In this document: positions 22,484-30,523 of the stretch, in pieces
How the letters are laid out: each line of letters opens with the position of its first letter
How positions within the stretch are numbered: position 1 is the first letter of the stretch
Source of the DNA: Spirochaetia bacterium
GTDB lineage: Bacteria > Spirochaetota > Spirochaetia > Treponematales > Breznakiellaceae
Length of the DNA stretch: 64,000 nucleotides
Assembly: GCA_025997595.1 (NCBI GenBank)
Contig: BNUU01000006.1
Location: 8,388-72,387 of the forward strand
Direction of reading: 5' to 3'
Program-made: the position numbers and the translations under genes
The notes under the pieces: generated by a model
What the model saw: only the letters and a program-made list of their open reading frames with translations
What the model was told of the DNA's origin: nothing
Database searches by the model: none

Positions 22484-23403
22484 TAGGGGCACCGCTTCAA
22501 CGCTGAAAGCAGCCAGTCCCTGAACACCGCTCCGTTAATATCCACACACACCTTTGCGTTGGGCCTTTGTTTGAGATAGCCCTTCAGATCCACCACGGTT
22601 GTTCCCGCAGTCAGTGTTCCTGTGGTTTCCACCGCCACATAGGTCTCGGCGACTTCAAACATTTCCGGCCGCAGAAGATACGCGACGGCGCAGCTGTCAT
22701 ACATTTTAAGGCCCCTGTTGATATCACCGCTGCGGTAATGCTGCAGCAGTGCGTAGATCATTTCGCCGGTGCGGCCCATGGACTTAATCCTCGCCGCATC
22801 CTCCGGGTGCACCAGCGCCCTCCGGCCCACATCCAAAGGCGCCATCACAAGCGGCAGACCGCTCTCGAACACTATCCGCGCGGCCTCGGGATCACAGGCC
22901 ATATTGAACTCCGACATCACCCCCTTGTTACCCCGGGTAACGCTGCCGCCCATGAGGACAACCGCTTCAATCTTTTCCTTTACACCGGGGTACATCCGCA
23001 GAAGCAATGCAATGTTGGTAAGGGGGCCGATGGGGACCAGGGTGATTTTTTCCGCGCTTTCATTAAGGGTTTTATAAATGGCGTTGACCGCGTGTTCCGT
23101 TAAAAGATTGCTCCGGTCCGGGTCCGGAAAATTGTAGCCGTCCATGCCGCTTGCGCCGTGGACATCCTCCGCATTCGTGGGGGCCGCCAGCAGGGGCCGG
23201 TCTGCGCCGCGGGCCACCGGGACAGCCTTGCCCCAAAAAGTCAGAAGTTTAAGGGCGTTATTGGTGGTCTTCTCCAGGCCGACATTCCCGGCAACGGTGC
23301 TTATCAGGCGGATATCCAGCTCCTCCGAAAAGAGGGCAATAGCGAGGGCTATGGCATCGTCAATCCCCGGATCAGTATCGATGATGATCGGCCGTTTTTT
23401 CAT
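22483..23403 (-). CDS. Inosine/uridine-preferring nucleoside hydrolase (Rih-like)
   Basis: Hydrolyses the N-glycosidic bond of ribonucleosides to free base and ribose. 306 aa, full length. N-terminal calcium-binding motif IIDTDPGIDDAIALAIAL is intact. LVPIGPLTNIALLL and the VVLMGGSVTRGNKGVMSEFNMACDPEAA block carry active-site residues. The start overlaps the yhcH stop as ATGA and its stop overlaps the MATE start. It is unrelated in position to the broken nucleoside hydrolase near 5.4-6.1 kb but belongs to the same fold family. Confidence 0.93.
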   Translation of the reverse strand: MKKRPIIIDTDPGIDDAIALAIALFSEELDIRLISTVAGNVGLEKTTNNALKLLTFWGKAVPVARGADRPLLAAPTNAEDVHGASGMDGYNFPDPDRSNLLTEHAVNAIYKTLNESAEKITLVPIGPLTNIALLLRMYPGVKEKIEAVVLMGGSVTRGNKGVMSEFNMACDPEAARIVFESGLPLVMAPLDVGRRALVHPEDAARIKSMGRTGEMIYALLQHYRSGDINRGLKMYDSCAVAYLLRPEMFEVAETYVAVETTGTLTAGTTVVDLKGYLKQRPNAKVCVDINGAVFRDWLLSALKRCP

Positions 23404-23894
23404 GTCAGGGCGACTTTAATTACCAGCTTACCGACCTGCGAAGGCTGTCCCGAAACAGCAAGGCTGGGTTTATGGGCGTCCTCCGGGAAAAGGATCGCCG
23501 CCGTCGGCCCTTTCAAAATAATCTGATGAACCGGCGCAGGGCTGCCTTCAAGAGGGGAACCTTCGGTTGAGGCCTCAAGAAAATCTATGTCCTTTTCAGG
23601 CGAATAGGGAACCGTTACTTTCAAAGCTTCCCGGTTACACACCAGGATCATTTCAGCGCCCTGTATAAGCATCTGAATATCCCCATACCGGCGATGGCTT
23701 TCATATTGGGCTTCCCCGGGCAGTTTGGTCTTATAGCTTGAACGAAGGGCATAGACCTTTGCCCCGTCTATTTCGAATTTCCCTTCCGGCAGATCCTTCC
23801 AGCTTTCCCCTTTCAGCCAGGCCAGGGCCTTTTCCCAGTTGGGGTTCATGAATTTTTCGGGAACAATCAAATCTTTATAAGAAGCGCAAACCAT
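23400..23894 (-). CDS. YhcH/YjgK/YiaL family protein (DUF386)
   Basis: Cupin-like small cytoplasmic protein; relatives (NanQ, EbgC) act as sugar anomerases, often in sialic-acid or beta-galactoside operons. 164 aa from ATG 23894, which has GAGGG just upstream. Recognised by KFEIDGAKVYALRSSYKTK, the ESHRRYGDIQMLIQGAE block and FPEDAHKPSLA, with the conserved His and Glu metal ligands. A small insert ASTEGSPLEGSP interrupts the central region and shares its DNA core with an insert in the divergent FadR gene. First gene of the operon ending in cas3. Confidence 0.9.
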   Translation of the reverse strand: MVCASYKDLIVPEKFMNPNWEKALAWLKGESWKDLPEGKFEIDGAKVYALRSSYKTKLPGEAQYESHRRYGDIQMLIQGAEMILVCNREALKVTVPYSPEKDIDFLEASTEGSPLEGSPAPVHQIILKGPTAAILFPEDAHKPSLAVSGQPSQVGKLVIKVALT

Positions 23895-23925
23895 CTTTCC
23901 CTCTTTTTTACGGTATTTGATTGAT

Positions 23926-23954
23926 ATCCTAGCGCATCCTTTGTTTCCTGACAA
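23926..23954 (-). promoter_or_regulatory. Promoter of the yhcH-nucleoside hydrolase-MATE-cas3 operon
   Basis: Minus-strand TTGTCA (23954-23949), 17-base spacer, TAGGAT (23931-23926), about 30 bases before the yhcH start. No better promoter was noticed closer to cas3, though one inside the MATE gene cannot be excluded. Confidence 0.6.
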
Positions 23955-24007
23955 GGATCAAAAAGATTCCGCAAATTTTTCTTGACAGGCGGGAAAAACC
24001 ATGTGAT

Positions 24008-24026
24008 CCTATACCTGTATGATAGG
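24008..24026. promoter_or_regulatory. Inverted repeat, candidate FadR-type operator
   Basis: CCTAT (24008-24012) and ATAGG (24022-24026) flank nine bases in the divergent region between yhcH and the GntR/FadR gene, 33 bases before the regulator's start. A TTGACA at 23982 lies upstream. Position suits autoregulation and control of the divergent operon; binding is inference. Confidence 0.4.
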
Positions 24027-24058
24027 TGGACAGTTGTTATGGCTGGCAAGAGGTTTTA

Positions 24059-24826
24059 ATGGACAAAATTGATTATACGGTGACTAAAACAAATCTCTAT
24101 GAGCAGATTGCAGACAGCCTGGAACGGGCCATCATGCGCTCCGAGTCAAAATTTGGGACCATAACCGGGCCGCAAAGCAGCGTCGAACCTTCGGTTCGCG
24201 GTTCTCCTCTTGCAAAACTGCCCTCCGAGCAGGAGCTTTCCAAACGTTTTAATGTCTCAAGGACCGTCATACGGGAAGCTCTCAAGGTGTTAAAGGAACG
24301 GGGGCTCATCCAGAGCCGTAATGGGGAAGGTTCCTACATTTCCAGGCCGAGTGCGGATACCATTTCCAGCGCTGTGAACCGTATTGTTCAGATGGATAAT
24401 ATCAGCAACGATAATCTCCACAGCATGCGGCTTATTCTGGAAACCGCCGGCGCCCGACTTGCGGCGATTCAGGCAAAGCCGGTTGACCTTGAACATCTTG
24501 AATACATTCTGGAGAAAATGGCCGACGAAAATTTGCCCCTCGACGAACGCATCAATCTTGACGCGGAATTTCATATCACCATCGCCCGTGCAAGCGGAAA
24601 TGAATTGGTCGGAATGTTTGTCGATGTCATGACCATGCTGCTCAATGAATATATGGCCAAGGGGGTATTCGGTCTGCTGGGGATTAAGAAAACCTGCGTC
24701 CAGCACCGCCATATTCTGGAAGCGATCCGGGGCGGGGATCCTGATCGGGCGGAGGCGGCCATTCGCGGTCATCTCAACGCGTCCAGGGAAAACGTGGTCA
24801 AATATGAACAAGCCGGGGTTTTGTAA
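24059..24826 (+). CDS. GntR/FadR-family transcriptional regulator
   Basis: 255 aa from ATG 24059 with AGAGG upstream (an ATG at 24026 would add 11 residues). Winged helix-turn-helix: LPSEQELSKRFNVSRTVIREALKVLKERGLIQSRNGEGSYI. FCD ligand-binding domain: MRLILETAGARLAA, DAEFHITIARASGN with metal-ligand Asp and His, and HRHILEAIRGGDPDRAEAAIRGHL. Between the first helix and LPSE lies an unusual insert of about 20 residues (TGPQSSVEPSVRGSPLA) containing the DNA palindrome at 24184-24198. It probably responds to the sugar acid handled by the downstream TRAP/aldolase operon and may also act on the divergent yhcH...cas3 operon. Confidence 0.93.
   Translation: MDKIDYTVTKTNLYEQIADSLERAIMRSESKFGTITGPQSSVEPSVRGSPLAKLPSEQELSKRFNVSRTVIREALKVLKERGLIQSRNGEGSYISRPSADTISSAVNRIVQMDNISNDNLHSMRLILETAGARLAAIQAKPVDLEHLEYILEKMADENLPLDERINLDAEFHITIARASGNELVGMFVDVMTMLLNEYMAKGVFGLLGIKKTCVQHRHILEAIRGGDPDRAEAAIRGHLNASRENVVKYEQAGVL
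24184..24198. repeat. Palindromic insert in the FadR-type gene, shared with yhcH
   Basis: CGAACC-TTC-GGTTCG is a perfect hairpin inside coding sequence. It is followed by GGTTCTCCTCTTG. A closely similar block occurs in yhcH around 23551-23568 (minus strand ACCGAAGGTTCCCCTCTTG). Both are read as (R/E)GSPL in the same frame. Confidence 0.55.
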
Positions 24827-24883
24827 ATTGGTATCCACGGCGCGTAAACGCCGGTAAAATATTTTATCTTTATGGAGGAGTTT

Positions 24884-25903
24884 ATGAAGAAAATTATCGT
24901 TGGAGTGGCGTTGTTTGCCGCTGCGGGTCTGCTCTTTGCGGGCGGAAAAAGTGATTCCCAGGGTTCTGCATCCCAAACGGCGAAACCGGTTGAACTTGTC
25001 TACAGTATGACTGCGGTTCCCACCGATGCCCATGCGGGGGCCATGATGGTATTCAAAGAAACCGTAGAACGGGTTTCCGGCGGGAACATCAAGGTACTCA
25101 CCTATGATTCGGCTTCCCTGTTTAAACAGGAACAGGAAGTTTCGGCAGTAAAATCAGGCCAGGCGGATATTTCCGCAGTGGCGGCGTCCTGGCTTACCGA
25201 CGGGTCCCCCTGGATATCCATGTTCACCGCCGGTTATATCTTCCAGAGCTACGATCACATGACCAAGGTATTGAATGGCGATATCGGAAAACAAGCCTTT
25301 GAACGGATCGCAAAAGAGCAGGGAGTCAGGCCCCTGGGCGCAGAGTATCTGGGGACCCGGCAGATCAACCTGGTGGAAGACCGGGCCATTAAGACCCCGG
25401 CGGATCTTCGGGGCGTAAACCTGCGCATGCCCAATTCTGACTCATGGATTTTCCTTGGTAAATCAATGGGCGCCAATCCTACGCCTATTTCTTTCTCCGA
25501 ACTTTACATGGCCCTCCAGACCAAAACCGTTGACGGGCAGGAAAACCCCCTGCCCACTGACAAGAATGCAAAGTTCTACGAAGTAACCAAGTCTATTACC
25601 ATCACCAACCACCTGGTAGACAGCGTGTGGCCCGCCATTAATGAAGCAAAGTGGCAGTCCCTTACTGCCCAGCAGAAAGAATGGGTCCTGGAAGGGGTTC
25701 GGGCGGGGATCAAGTACTGCGACGAAACCAACCTCAAGGCCGAAGCGGAACTGATACAGTTCTTCAAGGATGCGGGGCTTAAGGTCTACGAAGCGGACCT
25801 TAATGCCTTTGCCACCCATGTGCTGGATCAGTACCTCAAATCGGATTTTGCCAAGACCTGGGATATGGACGTATACAAGAAAGTCGTAGACGCGGCGAAG
25901 TAA
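24884..25903 (+). CDS. dctP: TRAP transporter substrate-binding protein (DctP)
   Basis: Periplasmic receptor that captures an organic or sugar acid for the DctQM permease. 339 aa from ATG 24884 (GGAGG upstream). Signal peptide MKKIIVGVALFAAAGLLFA is followed by GGKSDSQ. DctP family features are GQADISAVAASWL, RQINLVEDRAIKTPADLRGVNLRMPNS with the carboxylate-binding Arg, and the ALQTKTVDGQENPLPT helix. Ligand is likely a C4 to C9 acid; the neighbouring aldolases and kinase suggest a sugar acid. First structural gene after the regulator. Confidence 0.93.
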   Translation: MKKIIVGVALFAAAGLLFAGGKSDSQGSASQTAKPVELVYSMTAVPTDAHAGAMMVFKETVERVSGGNIKVLTYDSASLFKQEQEVSAVKSGQADISAVAASWLTDGSPWISMFTAGYIFQSYDHMTKVLNGDIGKQAFERIAKEQGVRPLGAEYLGTRQINLVEDRAIKTPADLRGVNLRMPNSDSWIFLGKSMGANPTPISFSELYMALQTKTVDGQENPLPTDKNAKFYEVTKSITITNHLVDSVWPAINEAKWQSLTAQQKEWVLEGVRAGIKYCDETNLKAEAELIQFFKDAGLKVYEADLNAFATHVLDQYLKSDFAKTWDMDVYKKVVDAAK

Positions 25904-25923
25904 ATTGTCCTTTTAATCCTAAT

Positions 25924-25951
25924 CGGGGACGCTGAAAACTCATCGTCCCCG
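25924..25951 (+). terminator. Hairpin between dctP and dctQ, likely attenuator or RNA stabiliser
   Basis: Arms CGGGGACG (25924-25931) and CGTCCCCG (25944-25951), followed by a T-rich stretch (GTTTAAGGTTTGTTGTTTT). It sits 20 bases after the dctP stop, as expected where the receptor is made in excess of the permease. Confidence 0.6.
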
Positions 25952-25986
25952 GTTTAAGGTTTGTTGTTTTCTTATAGGGAGAATCC

Positions 25987-26553
25987 ATGAAAAGAATTCT
26001 GTTGTTTATCAGGGATATTATTGAAATTTATACCCCGGTTGTTTCATTTGTTGTTATGTTTTTAACTTTTATCCTGCAGGTATTTTCACGGTATGTTCTC
26101 CGCAACCCCATAGTCTGGTCCATGGAAATTATTGTTATCGGCTTCGTTTGGACCGTAATCTTCGGCGCCTGCTATACCATGCGGCGGAGATCCCATGTAA
26201 AATTCACCATGATCTATGACCGTCTCTCTCCCCGCCCGGCGGCGCTTATCCGGATGCTGGGGAATTTAATTATAGCAGGAACCTTCCTGAGTCTTGTTTA
26301 TGCGTCTTATAAATATTCCTTCTTTATCGGATTTCAAAAGACCGCTGTTTTCAGAGTATCCTATACCCTGGTTTTTCTGCCCTTTGTATATTTTCTCTTA
26401 TCCATTACCGGATATACCATCATGGAAATAATAGAAGATATCAAAATAATTAAGGGGACGCTCCCCGACAGTGTGGATCACAAAACAGCGATGACTGCCG
26501 CCGTACAGGCGGATTCTTCAGATCAAAGTTCCCCCCGGGAGGTGCAAAAATGA
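25987..26553 (+). CDS. dctQ: TRAP transporter small membrane subunit (DctQ)
   Basis: 188 aa with four hydrophobic helices. The family signature region VFSRYVLRNPIVWSMEIIVIGFVWTVIFGACYTMRRRSHVKFTM is clear, followed by a polar C-terminal tail. ATG 25987 has GGGAG upstream; the stop overlaps dctM as ATGA. Forms the inner-membrane complex with DctM. Confidence 0.93.
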   Translation: MKRILLFIRDIIEIYTPVVSFVVMFLTFILQVFSRYVLRNPIVWSMEIIVIGFVWTVIFGACYTMRRRSHVKFTMIYDRLSPRPAALIRMLGNLIIAGTFLSLVYASYKYSFFIGFQKTAVFRVSYTLVFLPFVYFLLSITGYTIMEIIEDIKIIKGTLPDSVDHKTAMTAAVQADSSDQSSPREVQK

Positions 26554-27839
26554 GTTTAGCCCTGATAGTATGTCTGGCGATCTTTGTGCTGATCTTTATT
26601 TTAAGAATGCCCATCGCCCTGGGAATGATCTCCGCAGCAACCGCATACCTGCTTATAAAAGGTGCGGACCTGAGCCTGGTGACGAACCAGATAATAAATA
26701 CCTACTATACCAATTATGTGATCATCGCGGTGCCCCTCTTCATCTTTACCGCCAATGTGATGAACACCGGAAAAGTTACCGACATGATCTACTCCTTTGC
26801 CCACGCCCTCTGCGGCAGGATGCGGGGAGCCCTGGGTCATGTCAACATCCTGGGCTCCCTCATTTTTGCGGGGATGACCGGTTCCGCCATTGCCGACGCC
26901 GCCGGGCTCGGCAAAATCGAGATCGAAGCCATGACCGATGCGGGATATGAACCGGCCTTTGCCTGCTCCCTTACTTCATCGTCGGCGACCCTGGGACCAA
27001 CCTTTCCCCCCAGTATCCCCCTGGTCATCTACGCCATGCTTTCGGGGACTTCCGTGGGCGCCCTGTTCCTTGGGGGAATGATCCCCGCCATAGTCCTGTC
27101 CATCGCGCTGATGATCTATGTGGCGATTATTGCCAAAAAACGAAATTATCCCCGGGGAGAAAAAATTCAAATCCGGACTTTTCTGGCGTCAACCTTTAAA
27201 TCCCTGCCTGCCCTTTTAACCCCGGTAATACTTCTTGTGGGAATTTATACCGGCGTCATGACCCCCACCGAAGCCGGGGCCGTCGCGGGATTTTACGCGG
27301 TGCTGATTTCGGTTATCGCCTACCATGGCTTTGGCCCCAAGGACTTCTTCAAGGTGGTGATAGATTCCATCAAAGATATAGGCGCCACCAGTATCATGAT
27401 CGGAGCCGCGGCGATTATTTCTTATATCGTTGCCCGTGAGCAGGTTGCGTCGAATCTGGGCGCCTGGATCATCTCCATCTCGGAAAGTAAATACTTCTTC
27501 CTCTTCCTGACCAATGTGGTGATCCTTGTCCTGGGTATGTTTATTGATACTTCCACCATCCAGTTGATTTTTATTCCCATCCTGATTCCGGTGGCCAAAG
27601 CCATGGGCATAGACCTGATCCATTTCGGCGTGGTGGTTACCTTTAACATGATGATCGGCCTCTGCACGCCCCCCTTCGGGATGCTGCTCTTTATTACCTC
27701 CGGCATTTCCGGGACGCCCCTCAAGGATATCATCCGGGAAATTATGCCCCAGCTGGTGGTCATGCTCATTGTTTTAATTATTTTAACCTATCTGCCCCAA
27801 ACAGTATTATTTATTCCGAAATTATTAGGCATGATGTAA
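26550..27839 (+). CDS. dctM: TRAP transporter large membrane subunit (DctM)
   Basis: Sodium-coupled permease subunit, 429 aa, roughly 12 helices. DctM hallmarks: PIALGMISAATAYLL, AGMTGSAIADAAGLGKIEIEAM, SSSATLGPTFPPSIPLVIYAMLSGTSVGALFLGG and GLCTPPFGMLLFITSGI. Overlaps dctQ by four bases and is followed 11 bases later by the first aldolase gene. Confidence 0.95.
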   Translation: MSLALIVCLAIFVLIFILRMPIALGMISAATAYLLIKGADLSLVTNQIINTYYTNYVIIAVPLFIFTANVMNTGKVTDMIYSFAHALCGRMRGALGHVNILGSLIFAGMTGSAIADAAGLGKIEIEAMTDAGYEPAFACSLTSSSATLGPTFPPSIPLVIYAMLSGTSVGALFLGGMIPAIVLSIALMIYVAIIAKKRNYPRGEKIQIRTFLASTFKSLPALLTPVILLVGIYTGVMTPTEAGAVAGFYAVLISVIAYHGFGPKDFFKVVIDSIKDIGATSIMIGAAAIISYIVAREQVASNLGAWIISISESKYFFLFLTNVVILVLGMFIDTSTIQLIFIPILIPVAKAMGIDLIHFGVVVTFNMMIGLCTPPFGMLLFITSGISGTPLKDIIREIMPQLVVMLIVLIILTYLPQTVLFIPKLLGMM

Positions 27840-27850
27840 GGAGTGTCAAA

Positions 27851-28768
27851 ATGGCAAAAGATTTTTCAGGCTGCTGGCCTACGATGATCACCCCCTTTAC
27901 CGATGACAACAAAATCGATTTTAAGGCGGTGAAGGGTTTAACCGAATGGTATATTGCGAAGGGCTGCGACGGCATCTTTGCGGTATGCCAGTCCAGCGAA
28001 ATGTTTTTTCTGTCAGAGCAGGAAAAGATCGATCTCGCCAAAGCGGTAAAGGACGCCGCCGCCGGGAAGGTCAAGGTGATCGCATCGGGACATACCGCCG
28101 ACGATAAGTCGAAACAGATTGAGGAGCTGGGGCGCATGGCGGAAACCGGCGTTGACGCGGTGGTCCTGGTGAGTAACCGTTTCGCAAAACAGGATGAAGG
28201 GGAAGAGGTATTTGAAAAAAACTTTAACGATATTCTGCGGCAGCTTCCCAATGTTACCTTCGGTCTGTATGAATGTCCCTATCCGTACCTCAGACTTTTA
28301 ACGACACCTTTCCTCTCTGACTGTGCAAAAACAGGAAAACTGGTTTTCCTCAAGGACGTAAGCTGCGCCAATGCAATACAGGAAGAACGTATCGCCGCAG
28401 TTGCCGGGACAAAGATATCATTGTTCAACGCCAATACCGCAACCCTGCTTGATTCTTTGATCGCCGGTTATGACGGGTTTAACGGGGTCATGGCCAACTT
28501 CCATATTGATATCTACAAATGGATGTACACCCATTTTAAGGCCGAGCCGGAACTTGCCCGGGAAGTCAGCGATTTCCTCACCGTTGCGGCGGTCAGCGAA
28601 GCCCGGGCCTATCCGGTCAATGCCAAGTATCATCAGAATACTGCGGATGTACCCATGAGCCTGCATACCCGCAGCAAAGATAAGGGCATACTGAACGAGA
28701 ATGCCCGCCGCGAAATTGACAGCCTTATCCGCATGGAAAAGGCAATGAGGAAAAAATTGGGATTATGA
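27851..28768 (+). CDS. DapA/NanA-family aldolase or dehydratase
   Basis: Class I (Schiff-base) lyase family handling 2-keto acids. 305 aa. Beta-barrel N-terminus MAKDFSGCWPTMITPFTDDNKIDF. The usual GTTGE signature is replaced by CQSSEMFFLSEQEK. The Tyr motif YECPYPY and the Schiff-base Lys in VFLKDVSCANAI are present. The QSSE variant means it is probably not dihydrodipicolinate synthase; a keto-acid sugar aldolase is more likely. Translationally coupled (ATGA) to the next aldolase gene. Confidence 0.85.
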   Translation: MAKDFSGCWPTMITPFTDDNKIDFKAVKGLTEWYIAKGCDGIFAVCQSSEMFFLSEQEKIDLAKAVKDAAAGKVKVIASGHTADDKSKQIEELGRMAETGVDAVVLVSNRFAKQDEGEEVFEKNFNDILRQLPNVTFGLYECPYPYLRLLTTPFLSDCAKTGKLVFLKDVSCANAIQEERIAAVAGTKISLFNANTATLLDSLIAGYDGFNGVMANFHIDIYKWMYTHFKAEPELAREVSDFLTVAAVSEARAYPVNAKYHQNTADVPMSLHTRSKDKGILNENARREIDSLIRMEKAMRKKLGL

Positions 28769-29547
28769 AAAACTACGGCAGCGAATGGAAACGCAGGTTA
28801 CGGGCCGGAGAATTCCTTCATGGGGGACATATATTCCTTCCCAATCCTGCCATGGCCGAGGCCATGATCTGTTTCGGTTATGAATATCTCTGGATCGATG
28901 GGGAACACGGAAGCTTCGATAAAGAACAAATTCTTGCCCATATCACCGCAGTAAACGGCGCCGGAGCGGGAGCCTTTGTGCGGGTAACTTCGGGGGACCC
29001 TGGGGTGATCAAACCGGTGCTTGAAATGGGTCCCGACGGCATTATCATACCCATGGTAAACAGCGCCGCGGAAGCGGAAAAGATCATCTCGGCCTGTACC
29101 TATCCGCCCAGGGGTACGAGAGGTTTCGGTCCCCGCCGGGCAAACCGCTACGGGGTCATAAGCGACCGGGAATATCTTGATACCATTGACGATGCATTGG
29201 TTAAAATCATCCAGATAGAACACAAGGACGCTGCGGATCATATCGATGAGATCCTGGAGGTAAAGGGAATAGACGGGGTGGTAATCGGCCCCTATGATCT
29301 TTCGGGCTCCATGGATCTTTTGGGACAACTGCAGCATCCCGACGTTCAGGCCAAATGTGAAAAAGTCGTCACCCGCTGTAAAGCCCACAAAATACCCTGC
29401 GGGCCTTCCATAGGGCCGGCAAACCAGGAGTATATTCAGTATTGGCTCGATCTAAAAACAGAATTCCTGTTTTGCGGCGATGATCTTACTTTTGTCAAAA
29501 TGGGAACCGAGTCCGCCATTACGAAAATTAAGGGGTTAAGAAAATAA
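28765..29547 (+). CDS. HpcH/HpaI-family class II aldolase
   Basis: Metal-dependent aldolase of the 2-keto-3-deoxy-L-rhamnonate / 4-hydroxy-2-oxoheptanedioate type, 260 aa. Visible: LWIDGEHGSFDKEQI, GPDGIIIPMVNSAAEAEKIISACTYPPRGTRGFGPRRANRY with the pyruvate-binding Arg, and GVVIGPYDLSGSMDLLGQLQHP. Overlaps the upstream aldolase and is followed by a ribokinase-like gene. Cleaves a 2-keto acid to pyruvate and an aldehyde; exact substrate not determinable. Confidence 0.88.
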   Translation: MKNYGSEWKRRLRAGEFLHGGHIFLPNPAMAEAMICFGYEYLWIDGEHGSFDKEQILAHITAVNGAGAGAFVRVTSGDPGVIKPVLEMGPDGIIIPMVNSAAEAEKIISACTYPPRGTRGFGPRRANRYGVISDREYLDTIDDALVKIIQIEHKDAADHIDEILEVKGIDGVVIGPYDLSGSMDLLGQLQHPDVQAKCEKVVTRCKAHKIPCGPSIGPANQEYIQYWLDLKTEFLFCGDDLTFVKMGTESAITKIKGLRK

Positions 29548-29554
29548 GGGAATT

Positions 29555-30439
29555 ATGAAGATTCTTGTGTTCGGTTCTTTAAACATCGATCTGATTTTTT
29601 CTGTTGATCATATCGTGCGTCCCGGTGAAACCATCAGCTCAAGCGCACTGGAAAGGAGCGCCGGGGGCAAGGGGGCCAACCAGGCGGCAAGCCTTGCAAA
29701 GGCAGGGATGGATGTGTACATGGCGGGGAAGATCGGCAGCGATGGAAAATTTCTCCTGGAGCTTTTGGAATCCTATGGGGTACATACGGATCATGTCGCC
29801 CAATACGAGGGGGCCACCGGGCAGGCTTTGATTCAGCTTGATAAAAATCGGCAGAACGCCATTGTACTTTTTTCCGGGGGGAACGCCCGTATCACGGATG
29901 ACGAAATAAACGGCGCCCTGTCACAATTTGGTTCCGGTGATATCGTAGTGTTACAAAACGAAATAAACCGCACCGCAGAGGTTATGCGGTGTGCAAAAAA
30001 ACGGGGCCTCAAAATTTACCTGAACCCATCGCCATACGATGAAGGAATCGCCAAACTGCCCCTGAATTTGGCGGACGCCTTTTTTGTCAACGAAATTGAG
30101 GGAGCCGCCCTGGCGGATCTGCCGCCGGAAACAGCCTTTCCCACAATCCGGGAAAGGCTGGTCAAAAAATTCCCCCATGTTGAAATTATCTTAACAGCAG
30201 GGAAGGACGGCGCTTTTTACGGTTTCAACGCAGTACGGGAAAAGGGAAACATCATCGACCTGCCCGTTGCGGACACCACCGCCGCAGGGGATACCTTTAC
30301 CGGTTACTTCATCGCCGCCCGTGCCCGGGACTTACCCATACAGGAAGCGCTGACAATCGCCTGCAAAGCCGCTTCCATCGCGGTCTCCCGGAAGGGGGCC
30401 ATGGCGTCCATTCCATTCGCAGAAGAAGTATTCGATTAA
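29555..30439 (+). CDS. PfkB-family sugar kinase (ribokinase-like)
   Basis: Phosphorylates a sugar or sugar acid with ATP in the cytoplasm. 294 aa. Both PfkB signatures are present: GGKGANQAASLAKAG near residue 38 and DTTAAGDTFTGYF with the catalytic Asp. N-terminus MKILVFGSLNIDLIFSVDHIVRPGET is typical of ribokinase. Eight bases after the HpaI-type gene, last of the TRAP-aldolase-kinase run. Substrate could be ribose or a deoxy-keto sugar acid. Confidence 0.9.
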   Translation: MKILVFGSLNIDLIFSVDHIVRPGETISSSALERSAGGKGANQAASLAKAGMDVYMAGKIGSDGKFLLELLESYGVHTDHVAQYEGATGQALIQLDKNRQNAIVLFSGGNARITDDEINGALSQFGSGDIVVLQNEINRTAEVMRCAKKRGLKIYLNPSPYDEGIAKLPLNLADAFFVNEIEGAALADLPPETAFPTIRERLVKKFPHVEIILTAGKDGAFYGFNAVREKGNIIDLPVADTTAAGDTFTGYFIAARARDLPIQEALTIACKAASIAVSRKGAMASIPFAEEVFD

Positions 30440-30485
30440 AGAGTCAGATGGCACTGCGGGGGTTATACAAATCCTGCTTTATGTT

Positions 30486-30491
30486 TATAAT
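30486..30491 (+). promoter_or_regulatory. TATAAT box upstream of the flavoprotein gene
   Basis: A consensus -10 TATAAT lies 32 bases before the ATG at 30524, in the 84-bp gap after the kinase gene. No convincing -35 at 17 bases. The flavoprotein gene may therefore be transcribed on its own as well as by read-through. Confidence 0.4.
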
Positions 30492-30523
30492 ACAAAATAT
30501 CGTTTTATTTTTTAGGAGGAACT

